Shown here: piece after piece, positions 33,959-44,880 of the stretch | Numbering within the stretch: the stretch's first letter is position 1 | Layout of the letters: each line of letters begins with the position of its first letter | Assembly: GCA_023678885.1 (NCBI GenBank) | Contig: CM042985.1 | Span: forward strand, 28,654,465 to 28,718,464 | Reading direction: 5' to 3' | DNA length: 64,000 nucleotides | Source of the DNA: Pogostemon cablin | Taxonomy: Eukaryota > Streptophyta > Magnoliopsida > Lamiales > Lamiaceae | Notes under the pieces: model-generated | The model's database searches: none | The model's input: the letters and a program-made list of their open reading frames with translations, nothing else | Told to the model about the DNA's origin: nothing | Program-made: the position numbers and the translations under genes

Positions 33959-35920
33959 TCACGACGGTAGAGGACTGTCTTCTCGCATCCTCACCTTCAA
34001 ATACTTTCTTTTCCTCTTCTTGTCTATACTCAACACCTCACCTTTGTTGGTCACAAGTATATGATCATTGAAATTTCCTTCCTCCCATAGCTGTCTAGAC
34101 ACCCCCTTGTCAATCTTCCACTTAAATTCAGAATCACCTGTCTTAGAAAAATCAAGATTAAACAAGTTAGAAACCATATCAATGCTCTTGCATGATTGAG
34201 TCTCCATGGGCATCTTCATTGCATGATCAAGAGAGAAAACCACATCTACATTATCCATTCGCAGTCTAAGCTTCTCGGCTCTCAACCTACTTGCTCTTTC
34301 CCACTTCTTCTCCATTGTAAGCTCAGTATTCTGCTCATGTAATGGTACTGGAGTAACATCAACATCATAGGGAGCATTCGGCGCAATAATAGGCATGTTT
34401 CAGATCAGTTCGATTAGGGTTTGACCTGTTGGAGAGGTAGAACTAGGCACGTAGTGGTCGAACTGATCATCAGGAAGGCTGTTCTCACTTTGAAGTCGTG
34501 GTTCGACCTGGGTTCGACCTTCAGGACAGGTCGAACCACTTTCCCTCAGGTCGAACAGGCTTACTGTACTATTTCTGCCTCCCAGTTTGACCAAGGTTCG
34601 ATCAGATGGTTTGGTCGAACCATGTTCGTCATGGTCGAACCGTTGTTGCAACAAAACAGGGTACTCCGGACATTAATGTTCGACGTGGGTTTGACCTTCA
34701 GAATAGATCGAACCACCCTTGCTTTGGTCGAACCGATAATCTAGAAAAACAGAGTGCTCTGCATGGTATGGTTCGACCATGGTTCGACCTGTAGGCCAGG
34801 TTGAACCAGAGGCTGGTTGGTCGAATCGCTGCCTGGATATGTCCATTTTTGATTTCGGCCTCATCGGTCCTTCGTACTGCGTTCCAAACCTTAACGTGAT
34901 GGCTTTATTCTCCAATTTTTATGTTAATTGATTCACATTCGTGGTCATCTACCCCATAATCAAAGTAAGCTCCTTCATCTGCTTAGATAAATCTGCATGA
35001 TCAACATTCATTCTAGCTTCGATGTGGTCAATCCTTGCATCGTTCTCAGCCATGTATCGATTGAAGGTATCTTCATCACTCTTCACTTCGTGCTGCTTCA
35101 TACTAGGCCCCCTTAGTGTCAACTCTGTAATCTGCATCTGCTGGGACTCTAGTAGCTTGTTGATGTTAGCTAGACTAGAGACGATCTCATCATCCCTATT
35201 CGGCTTTACTTGATATTCAGCATGTGCCACCTTGCCAAGTACATATGATCCTCTATCTCTCTCTACTGGCTAGTCACGTAAATTCATAGAGATGTCTTCA
35301 AACAACTTTTCCGCTTCAAGTGTTGTCTTTGATAACAGCGCTCCTCCTGATGATGCATCAATAAAAACACGCGACTCACAATTTAATCCATAGTAGAAGA
35401 TACTTATGTATTCAGCCTTCGGCATTCCATGCTGTGGACACCTCCTGAGCATGTCTTTAAACCTATCCCACGCCTCATCAAATTTCTCACCCTGATTCAT
35501 AGCAAATCGGGTGATCTCTTGCCTCATCCTTAAGATCCTTGAGGGTGGCATGTATCTCTCCAAGAACTTCTGCTGCAGTTGGTCCCATGTATTGCAATCG
35601 GCTGGATCAAGGGTCTCATACCAAGCTTCCGCCTTATTAATTAAAGAGAACTTGAATAAGGCGATCCACCTAGCATTATCATTCGCTCCACTGCCCTTTT
35701 GAGTGTTTGCATAACCAAGAAATCTTCGGAGATGCTGATATGGATCTTCAAAACAACCTCCAGAAAAGAGATTCTTCTCTACCATGTTAATAAGAGGGGA
35801 ATGTATCTCAAAATCATCATCTTCCCCCTTGCTCCTATCAACCCCATGTTGACATTCCCAAAAGTTCATGAAAATTTCACGTATGGCAACATTATCCGGA
35901 TTCTGCCTTGCTCCGGCCAT
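33959..35920 (-). pseudogene. gag polyprotein of the gag-only element, five in-frame stops
   Basis: One frame runs from MAGARQNPDNVAIREIF to the end without any frameshift noticed. It is interrupted by stops at about 35270, 34949, 34922, 34673 and 34400. Residues about 60-190 form a retrotransposon gag capsid domain (WIALFKFSLINKAEAWYETL; LQQKFLERYMPPSRILRMRQ; RFKDMLRRCPQHG). The middle (about 34915-34400) holds five repeats of roughly 31 residues with the pattern RFDQ...GST.P.GRT.VE. The last 145 codons (34396-33959) are Lys/Arg-rich. Where a full element would continue into protease, the non-coding 3' region follows instead. Each stop is one C-to-T change from Gln or Arg. Confidence 0.8.
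34400..34830 (-). repeat. GGTTCGACC / GGTCGAACC repeat array inside gag
   Basis: GTTCGA(C/T) words at about 34408, 34501, 34596, 34669 and 34771 alternate with GGTCGAACC, giving units of about 73-102 bp. It is read in frame as the GST.P.GRT.VE protein repeat. Since GGTTCGACC and GGTCGAACC are mutual inverses, the DNA can also fold. Confidence 0.75.
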
Positions 35921-36085
35921 GTTTAGATAAATGTTTTATTCCTTCTTTTCCTTCCTCTCCTTTTACAAGCTCACAAGTAACTCGGAAAAATTCAAGGTTA
36001 GATAGAAATAAATAATCACAAATAAAAGAAAAAGAAAAAAAAAATCTTAATCAACTAGAAATAATAAAATCAATAATAACAGCCG

Positions 36086-36103
36086 TCCCCGGCAACGGCG
36101 CCA
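36086..36103 (-). other. Primer-binding site, tRNA-Asp type
   Basis: On the minus strand TGGCGCCGTTGCCGGGGA follows the 5' LTR after a short gap. It is an 18-base complement to the 3' end of plant tRNA-Asp, the primer used by many Athila/Tat elements. Confidence 0.9.
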
Positions 36104-36109
36104 AGAACT

Positions 36110-37972
36110 TGATGCGCGTTTTCTTTGCACGCAAAATTAATCCCCAAGTATTAAGGATATCAATTGCAGCTTAAGCAAGCGACCAAGTTAATATCGAACC
36201 CAAAGGACGGCGTATTATCAATTTAATTATTATCTAAATTAATTAAGACAAGTTGGTAATTAAGTTTGAGGTTTAGGATGATTGAACTAATAAACAAGTA
36301 ATTAAAATAACAAATAAAATAAATATCACTTGAAGGATACGAAAGTGGATCAAGTAGGAGAATAGGTAGCTCTTAGATAATCCAGTTTTACTCATTAACT
36401 TCCCTTCCATGTGTTAATGTCCGACTCTGCCTTGTGGAATATGAACACATCACTAAACCATGCATATCTACTCTATAGACACAAGTAAACATGCGTGTAA
36501 TACGTGTGAATAACCTCGGAGCAAGAGACGTAATTTTAGCCCCCTTTCTAGGTACTATCAGTATCAATTATTTTCCCCTAGGATTGGTACTCTAACCCGA
36601 TATGATCTCCCTTTATAGGTACTATAGAATTACCCTATTTATCCTACTTAATAACCCGAATTCAATTCAATTAATAAGTATTCATATATGATAGTTCTAA
36701 TGAAGCTTCAGAATCTCCTCACTTAGAATCATAACATAAAACCCTGCTCAACAGTGAACGCACTCAACCAATAACCATGTTATGTATTCAGACTCTACAC
36801 AACGATTATTGATGCACAAAACGACTACGAGTATGGATTAAAAAGGCAAAATCTTATATAAAATAAATCCACAAGTAGTGTTGTACGGAGTATACACATG
36901 GAAGTTCAATTAACTAGATAAAACCTTCACAACCCTAGTTCTACCAAAAAGGATCTAGCCCATGGTGTTGTAGGAAACACACATGGGTGTTGAATAGATG
37001 TTACCCGGATGTTCGGAAAATACAAGATAAATTAGGAAACGAATAAACCCTAGATGTGGCGTCATCGCGTCCTTCTCGCTCTTGAATTCTCCTATTAGTT
37101 CTCCCCTTGATTCCACAAACAAATCTTCAAAGTGATGGGTGGATGGAGAAAAGAATGATGGTTGGGGGGTGATCCCCCCTTGTGAGGTGTTGTATGTTGT
37201 GGCCTCTCTTCTCCTCTCTTGTATTGTGTTGCGTTCCTCCTCCTCATTTTATGATGTAATCTACACCCCTTTTTATACTTGTGAGCTCTCCTTGTAGGTC
37301 TTGGAAAGGACCCAAATTTAGGCATATGTTAAATTTGGTAAGAGACATGTGTTAAATTTGGTAAAAGAGATCCGGATAAATAAGGTAGTTTTCGGAAATT
37401 CTCAGAAATTCTCGCCAACAGCTGCGCGACTTCACGATTCTGAGCATAACTTCCTCGTCCGACCTCCAATTTGAGTGATTTTTGCACTCACATGATCTTC
37501 TTTTCCTTGGATTTCTCTGAATATAAAGATATCACCAAAAATCCAAGAATTGAATCTGTAACAAGGCATGGAAAGTAGCACAATAGTTCTGTTCGGCACA
37601 GCTCGCGCGATGTCACCACTTTGCTCATAACTTCCTCGTTCGGACTCCAAATGGTGTGTTCTTTACACCAAAACGACCCTCTCTTCTGTAGCTTTCCAAC
37701 CATATATCACAAATCCAATTCAGAGCTCCACATCAATATAGAATAATTACACAAGTTGGACGTGCGTTTATCAGCATTCTTGCATAAATTGCACCTTTTC
37801 TCAAACTTGGCTCTTTTGATCATTTTTCTACCTAAAACACAATAAAACACCTCAAGTGCACCTTATTCTCATATATAATGAATAAAAGATCATTGTGCTA
37901 ATATATGACAATAATACTCATAAAAAATGTGTTCAATTGGACACTAAAACACGCTTATTTTCACTCTCAACA
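36110..37972 (-). repeat. 5' LTR of the gag-only element (1863 bp)
   Basis: It pairs with 30219-32080. Both include the AATATCGAACCCAAAGGACG block and ATAACTTCCTCGT(C/T)CG phrases. Confidence 0.95.
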
Positions 37973-38631
37973 AATGTGTGTGAGGAAATGTGGTGTGGAG
38001 TGTGTGTAACTGCTCTAACCTGATATCTAATGAATTTCCTTCTTAAATTTCGCACAAGTCATGGTTTTATATCACTTATGGACCTTCTAGAAGCTTCCGA
38101 AATATTCTGAAAATTACATAGGATTTTGCACCTACACAGCCCGTGTAGGGTACACCTACTTCGGCGTGTTGTGCGTGCTTCCAGACACGGTTCGAGCTAC
38201 ACTGCACGGCCATGGTCATGGCCTTGTAGCATTTTCTGATGACAATGCACGACTTTTTCTTACAGGGCCGTGCTCCGCACAAGGGACTTGCAACAGCGCA
38301 CGGCCCGTGCATCAGCGCACGGCCATCCTTCTGGGCAAGAAACATGTTCTGATGTCGCTACACGGCCAGTGGTTACAGGACCGTGTTCTGCACACGGCCC
38401 GTGTACCATCCTGGCCTGTCTTTCCGACTCTATTTCGCTCTCGACTCCATTTTTGTCCATTTCATGACCTGTTTTACATATATTTAAGCTCATTTACACA
38501 ATTCTATCAAATCATTCCACATTCCTCAAAATAACAATAACTCCACCAAAAGTAACACAAATATGGATAAAAACATCCGAAAAACACACAAATAAAGACA
38601 CTAAAACTAAGTGAAAATGACACCGATCAAT

Positions 38632-39394
38632 CTCTTGAGTACTTGAAAAATTATCATTGTTTTGATGGAGGTAATGTTACTTATGGGGGAGGTTCAAAAG
38701 GAAAGATTATTGGAAAAGGTACTTTAAATGTCAGTGGATTCCCAGATTTGACTAATGTTTTGCATGTTGATAGGTTACTTGCTAATCTCATAAGTATTAG
38801 TCAATTGTGTGATGACAATTTTTTTGTCAAATTTATAAAAAAAAACTTTGTCATGTGTATGATGATTCTAAAAGGTGTGACATGACTGGTAAGAGGTCGG
38901 TTGATAATTTCTACTTGATTGGAAGTGAAAATTCATGTAATAATGCTAACCTAGATGAATCTATTCTTTGTCATTCCAAATTGGGGCATGTTAATTTTCA
39001 TACTTTGCATAAACTAATCAAGTATCATGCAGTTAGAGGTATTCCTGATATCTCTTTTACAGAGAAAATTGTGTTTGGTTTATGCCAAAAACCCGAGTCA
39101 GAATATGTAGCAGTTGAAAGTTGTCGTACTCAATTGTTGTGGCTCAAACAAATACATGAGGATTATGGGTATGCAAATGAGATTCTAACTATTTTTTGTG
39201 ATAATTCTAGTGCGATAGATATCTCGAAAAATCCTGTACAACACTGTCGCACTAAACACATTGATATAAGGTATCATTTCATACAACATTTGGTTGAACA
39301 AATTTATATGAAATTGGAGTATATATCTATGAATAAGCAGTTGGCAGATATTTTTACAAAGGCTTTAGATTTTGACAGATTTTCGTCTCTTTGA
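38632..39394 (+). pseudogene. Copia pol remnant: GAG-pre-integrase joined to RNase H tail
   Basis: The SIRE-like element resumes here with LEYLKNYHCFDGGNVTYGGG and SKGKIIGKGTL, then LANLISISQLCDD. The frame changes in an A tract near 38840, after which NFYLIG and the zinc-binding CHSKLGHVNFHTL follow. At about 39088 the sequence jumps in frame from VFGLCQ to ESEYVAVESCRTQLLWLKQ, the C-terminal RNase H, ending HCRTKHIDIRYHFI and QLADIFTKAL. Integrase core and reverse transcriptase, normally between these, are missing. The deletion keeps the downstream frame open (38855-39394). Confidence 0.8.
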
Positions 39395-40709
39395 AAATCT
39401 CTTGATCTGTGTGTTGTATGATTTGTTGTTTAAAATGTTATCTCTTGTTGGATAACATTTTCGTGTGTGTGCTTGTTTTTAATTTTTGTTGATCATGTTA
39501 TGTTGATTTGATCTTAGTGAATTCATTTTGAAAACTTTTTCAAATTTCAAAGAAAAATTATTGTCTGGAATGTTTTATTGGACATGCACCTGCATAAAAA
39601 AGAAAGATTATATGACTTAATGCCGGGAATAAAAAAAGAAAGGCAGAAAGAAAGAGAAAAAATATTGAAAAATTCATAAATATTAAATTCATCTCATTGA
39701 GACCATTAGACACACGGAGGTGGCTACTACGATGTGTTCTCTTCAGTAATGTGAGTATGGTTTTTCATAATTCCTATAATATCATCAGTATTAGCAAAGT
39801 ACTTAACAGTGTATGTATACCGAATTTCTCATTTCTGGACTTAATAATTTTCTTTTAATTTTTGAAAATATTTTTAATCTAGTTCACTTTAGATCTCAAC
39901 ATGCGTGTTTTGTGTTTGTTCTGTTGTTTGTTTGTTTTTCTCTATCTCTTTAGCCTTTAGTACGTAGAACTGCTTATTAATGGATGTAACTCGCTGTGAC
40001 AATCTCGCTGCCTTTACATATTGGAAGATGTTGGATTTTTCATCATATCATCTTCTAGAATTATCTCTTAAAATCTTTGGAAAGTCGTTTCATATTCATG
40101 TTTTCTGGATGTTGTGTGCTAGTTGTAAAAGCTTTGACATGACTATTTGAGTGACTTTTTCCTTTTGATCTTTCATTCATTGACAATTTTCTTTCAAAAC
40201 ACTCTCATGTTTTTCATATTCACCCCTCTCATCATGATTCTTTCTGTTGACCTCATTACCCATGATTTACGATTGAACCTCTCTACACAAGCAGGGGGAG
40301 ATGAGGATGAGAATGAGAATTGAAACTGTCTGAGGGGATTTTTGATTTCTGTTGGAAATGAGAAAATGATGGAATGGGGGAGATTTTAGTGCTGGTGCTT
40401 TTGGATTGATGATGATTGGGAAATTTGCTGCTTGGTCTAGAGGAAATTTGCTTCTTGGTCTTAGGGGGAGTTTGCTGCTTTGCTTGTTTATTGCATTTAT
40501 TATTATGTTTCTTACTTTATGTGTAGAAACTTTTTATCGTATGTTCTAGTATTTTAGTATTTTTATGTTGTACTTTAGGACTTTATGTTATATTATTATC
40601 TCTCTAGTTTGTTGTATGTTTTCTCTATAATATTATATATTGTATTGTTATTTATTGTATTCTTTCATTCTCTAGATGTGCTTGTGTAGAAAAGTAAAAA
40701 GGGGGAGAT
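39395..40709 (+). other. 3' non-coding region and polypurine tract of the SIRE-like copia
   Basis: Long T-rich region with purine tracts at about 40292 and 40464, and the final one AAAAAGGGGGAGAT (40696-40709) abutting the 3' LTR. No env-like ORF is seen. Confidence 0.6.
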
Positions 40710-41491
40710 TGTTAGTGTGATTTTTGTATCACACTTATTATGTTTTGCCTTTCTCAATTGTCTCTTCAATCTCATGTTATCTCTGTTGTCGCTAACATTT
40801 CATATAACATATAGTAGTTATCAGCAAATAAGTTTCAGGGGGAGTTATCCAGTATGTTATCAACGGTTTTCTGGATGGATGCTGAAACAGATGACATGGA
40901 TGAGAAACGCGGGATGGAATTGAACTGAAGAATTGAATTCAAGTTTTTGAATTCGAATTACTCTTGCAGTTTGGAAGGGAAGTTGAAGCCTATCCAGAGA
41001 TGATTAGTTATTGTTGTTCTCCATATCCATTACTTGAGAAGTCTATCTAATCTCATTGATGGATATCACATTCGGTAGAGAATTAGCCATAACTTTTTCA
41101 AAAACTTATAGAGTTTTATATTTTAGAGAGATTAGTGTTTACAGAGTATTCGTACTCTTTTCTGCCATTCGTTGGTAGATTTTATTCTCTCATTTTTGAT
41201 CGTATCAATTTGATCGGTCTTGTATTTTAGGCTTCACTTTTCAAGTGTTGTCTTATAACCTTTTCGTAATCCCTTCAACAGAGATTATTTTGTCATGCGG
41301 CTCTATAGGATTAAACCCCTGTAGAAAGTTTTGAAATTCCTGTGTCAAATTCTCTCTATGTATCTTCCGCTGTTTTATCTGTATATTCTGTTAATATTCT
41401 ATTTTTGTTATCGTGAATGTTTTAACATTTTTCTTAACAGTAAACTTTGTCTGTCTTTTTCGTAAAAACTTAGGACAACCCACCACTTTCA
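40710..41491 (+). repeat. 3' LTR of the SIRE-like copia
   Basis: It pairs with 26373-27152 and is followed by the TSD TATAC. Confidence 0.9.
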
Positions 41492-41496
41492 TATAC

Positions 41497-41945
41497 AGCT
41501 AGCAACCATCTAAACTTAACTTCGTTCTGATTCAACTGATTCAGAAGGGATTTAACATGTTGATAAATATTGAGAATTAATAAAGGATTTCATATTTGTT
41601 GATGATCCGACAAAACACTACCTGCTAATGAAGTTTATTATTAACAAATAGTGCAACCACTTTTCTTATGATATTAATCCTCCATAATTTTTTCAAACTT
41701 GTCCTCCAACCTTAATCTCTCATCGGCTTTCAGTAGCAACTCCTCGTCCTTGTATGAATCTCCCGCTTGTGCTCTCCACATCATTTGGCGATGGAGGAAA
41801 GGAGATGGGAGTGGGTGTTCGGGCGTTGGTGTCAAGAAAAAAATATTGATTCAAAACTACAAATAATGCACAGAGATTTTAATTTTTGATTAAGTTAGGT
41901 TTAATGAATGGATATGTTTAATAGATTTGGTTATGAATAATAAAT
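41497..41945. other. Intergenic, nothing recognised
   Basis: No coding region or clear repeat structure was noticed between the copia TSD and the MULE relic. Confidence 0.35.
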
Positions 41946-41949
41946 AAAG

Positions 41950-42690
41950 ATATTATAAAGGATGCAGCTATTTGTACCCTCAAATCTATTAAATAAACCA
42001 CATTATTAATTAATAGATTTAAAATATGTTTATGTGAGAAGATGTGAATATACTTATATAAATAAAAAATAAGATTAGTTATAAAATACACGCTATGTTA
42101 CAGTGTTCGACAGCATCTGTCGAACACTTATATGTGTTCGACTTTTGAGATCGAACAAATAAACTATCTAGAAAGACATAATTTATTAAATATGCCTAAC
42201 TGAAAATATTCCCAACATAAAAACTAGCTCCTCCATTCTGCTTTTGCAACATTCCCAACATAATGTTACCTCCATCCACATCTATGAAGTGAATAACTCA
42301 TGATCCACAAAAACTATTTAGGATTGCACCCGAAGAAATTCATGGTCCATATTATCAGTCAAATCTTTTGTTTTTTCGAGTAATACAAATCATTGCCTTT
42401 CAAAGATAAGGAAGTAGGATCCAGTTGAAAATATCCCTTCGGTACCCCTTCTCTCTCCGTGACTGTCATTTTGTTGAATAACTAGAAATTATAGTTTCAC
42501 AATCCCACACTAACGTTCTTCCCTCTCATTTCTCATCTGTGGAGTCGCGATTTCTTCTTTCCTTGACCAGCGGTGTTTCTTTTTTTCTCTTTTTTTATTA
42601 ATTAGTTTTTAGTAATTTGGTTTTAAATGAAAAGGGTAAAGTAGTCTTTAATGGGGTGTATTTAGTAATTTATATATGTAATTTTTAATT
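41950..42690. mobile_element. Decayed MULE related to 4290-5258 and 44927-47497
   Basis: The left end GCAGCTATTTGTACCCTCAA, then ATTAATAGATTTAAAATATG and TATGTGAGAAGATGTGAATA, match the arm of the other two. The right arm is only recognisable as GTAGTCTTTAATGGGGTGTA near 42635, and its outer end is lost. The centre (42420-42580) is less AT-rich, with a CCTTCTCTCTCCGTGAC stretch that may be captured 5' UTR-like DNA. Confidence 0.5.
42102..42128. repeat. Perfect 12-bp palindrome with 3-base loop
   Basis: AGTGTTCGACAG, CAT, CTGTCGAACACT. A further GTGTTCGA lies 10 bases downstream. It sits inside the decayed MULE. Confidence 0.95.
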
Positions 42691-44880
42691 TTAGTATATT
42701 ATTATATAATTTAAAAACTCATAATTATAATTATTTAATTATTTATTTGGTGGCTGAAATTATTTGAGAAATAAATGAGCAGGATTGGATTTATTATGAA
42801 TTGACACGATTGAATTTATTTTAATGGGGCTGAGAGGTGGCTAAGATTTGTTTAATAAATAAATGGTCAAAATTAGATTTATTTTAGATTGGACTAAATT
42901 ATTCCTAATTTTAAAAGTCATAGTTACAATTATTTAATTTAATTATTTTATTGAGTGGCTAAAATTTATTTGAAAAATAGATGGTCAGGATCAGAATTGA
43001 ATTTATTATAATTATTTAATTATTTATTATTTAATTATTTTATAATTTGAAAAAGTTATAATTAGGATTATTTAATTCTGAGATTTGTTTGAGAAATAGA
43101 TGAACAATTTATTATAATTAAAAAAGTAATAATTAAGATTACTTAATTTAATTATTTCAAATGGGTGATTGAGATTTGTTTGAGAAATAGTTGGCTAGGA
43201 TTGGATTTTTTTAGATTTGTTTTGAATAATAAATGGTTAGGATTGAATTTATATTTAATATTATAAATAATATCTTATTTCCTAATTTGAAAAAATCATA
43301 ATTATAATTATTTTAATGATGCTCGACTTAAAAATATTTAAATCCAGGCAGTTTATCACCTGAATCCCAGATTATAGGCCGGTTAGTTTATCACATGAAT
43401 TCCAAATTTATAGGTCGTTCAAATTTTTTACTGTAATTTTTTTACTTTAGAACGCTTAATCTGGACGGTTTAGAACCAGATTATAGGCCGTTCAAATTTT
43501 TTATTGTAGAACGCTTGATTCAGGCAGATTAGAACCTGAATCTGTTCTTGAGTTAATCTCATTGAAGAATTCAGGCAGTTTATCACCTGAATCCCAGATT
43601 ATAGGCCGGTTAGTTTATCACCTGAATCCCAAATTTATAGGTCGTTCAAAATTTTTACTGTAATTTTTTACTTTAGAACGCTTAATCTGGACGGTTTAGA
43701 ACCAGATTATAGGCCGTTCAAATTTTTTTATTTTAGAATGCTTGATTCGGGCGGTTTAGAACCTGAATCTGTTCTTGAGTTAATTCTCATTGAAGAATTC
43801 GAAGAATTATTCAGACAATTCTGAAGTCTTTAATCTTCTTAGAGAATCATTTTCGATGTGTTCGAAATGAATGGAGGAGGGCTCCTTATAAAGGTAAAGG
43901 GTGAGGAACCTCATATATAATACTCCCTCCGTCCGTCTGAAAGAGGCATTTTGCTTTTGTGCAAGTTGATTAAGGAGTATTGTTATTTAATGTTTAGTGA
44001 GTAGTTGTATTAGTGGGAGTGTGGACCCCATATTTTAGTTGTATTAGTGGGTGTGTGTGGGTCAACATAAAAAAATTTAAAAATTCAAAATAATGAGAAA
44101 ATTACATGTCATAATAAAGTGCTCTGGAGAAGAGCGCTCTGGAGACGGCACGCGGGCAAAAAATTTCTACTATAGTATACTTAAGATATATTAAATAGAT
44201 GGACAGAATTGGATAAATTATTTCCTAATTTGAAAATGTCATAATTATAATTATTTTATTATTTTAATGGATGCCTGAGATTTTTGTTTTAAAAATAGAT
44301 GGTCTGGATTGAATTTACAACACGCGGGCAGAAAAGTTTCTGCTATAGCACACTTAAGATATATTAAATAGATGGACATAATTGGATAAATTATTTCCTA
44401 ATTTGAAAATGTCATAATTATAATTATTTTATTATTTTAATGGGTGACTGATATTTGTTTTAGAAATAGATGGTCTGGATTGAATTTATTTTGCATTTAT
44501 TGGTCAATGGATATTATTAATTTTTTAATAAATAAAATCTTACTTCCTAATTTGAAATTTTCATAATTATAATTATTTAATTATTTTAATTGGTGACTAA
44601 AATTTTTTTTAGATACTAAATTATTTCCTAATTTGAAATTTGAAAATATCATAATTATAATTATAAAATTATTTTAATGAGTGACTGAGATTTGTTTTTA
44701 AAATAGATGATCATGATTGGATTTATTCTGCTTTTATATAGAAAAAGATAAAGATAAAGATAAAGATTCAATAAATAGTTATATAATTTTGAATTATATT
44801 TTTAAAATTGTTGAATAAATAGTTATATTAAACTTGAATTAAATTTTTTAAAATTGTAACTTTAAACCCGTGTAATACAC
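42660..44880 (-). repeat. Second block of the AT-rich / TATA-module repeat family
   Basis: It uses the same phrases as 1400-3695. AT-rich monomers occur at 42700-43330 and 44480-44720. A partial duplication of about 227 bp (43345-43571 and 43572 onward) carries GCAGTTTATCACCTGAATCC. The promoter-like block lies at 43800-43920, with TTATAAGGAGC at about 43892-43882 on the minus strand. A second internal repeat of about 172 bp (ACGCGGGCA at 44150 and 44322) follows. Confidence 0.6.
43921..44100. mobile_element. Truncated Stowaway-like MITE
   Basis: ACTCCCTCCGTCCGTCTGAA is a typical Stowaway left end, with GTGGACCCCATATTTTAGT inside. The opposite end is absent; the next 44150-44500 unit follows instead. 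Confidence 0.5.

Larger units (their letters stand above)
30219..37972 (-). mobile_element. Full-length gag-only Ty3/gypsy (Athila/Tat-type) element, 7754 bp
   Basis: It has paired LTRs (30219-32080 and 36110-37972) with TG/CA ends and a perfect TSD AATGT (30214-30218 and 37973-37977). A tRNA-Asp primer-binding site, a polypurine tract, and one long gag-type reading frame with in-frame stops are present. No protease, reverse transcriptase, RNase H or integrase is found in the 4 kb interior, so it is non-autonomous. The conserved GACGTTAAACATGAGCGC block that follows pol in Athila/Tat elements follows gag directly here. LTRs are nearly identical by eye, indicating a fairly recent insertion, the youngest of this nest. 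Confidence 0.9.
29144..38626 (-). mobile_element. Solo gypsy-type LTR, itself split by a gag-only element
   Basis: Two parts, 29144-30218 and 37978-38626, form one LTR of about 1.7 kb on the minus strand. The left part carries the AATATCGAACCCAAGGG block seen in Athila/Tat LTRs. The right part carries a GTGTGTGTAAC block and a GGCCGTG-rich island like that at 13003-13610. No internal domain of its own remains, so it is read as a solo LTR within the copia coding region. TCAAT occurs at both junctions (29139-29143 and 38627-38631), but the termini are not canonical with that TSD, so exact ends are uncertain. Confidence 0.6.
26373..41491 (+). mobile_element. SIRE/Maximus-like Ty1/copia element with nested LTR elements
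   Basis: LTRs at 26373-27152 and 40710-41491 start TGTTAGT and end TTTCA. The 5-bp TSD TATAC flanks the whole (26368-26372 and 41492-41496). A primer-binding site follows the 5' LTR and a polypurine tract precedes the 3' LTR. The internal domain is split near 29140 by about 9.5 kb of younger gypsy DNA, leaving about 5.6 kb of copia proper. It lacks the integrase core and reverse transcriptase. Lineage is inferred from the long gag with two zinc knuckles and a coiled coil, and from the long 3' non-coding region. Confidence 0.9.

Noticed and set aside
34421..34794. Plus-strand open frames opposite gag
   Set aside because: The inverse-symmetric GGTTCGACC/GGTCGAACC words open both strands. The gag frame on the minus strand is the supported one.
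38076..38534. Overlapping open frames on both strands in the GC-rich island
   Set aside because: Both strands open over the same GGCCGTG-rich repeat, and the region is part of an LTR.
39395..40709. Env-like gene in the SIRE-like copia 3' region
   Set aside because: No long open frame or membrane segments were seen.
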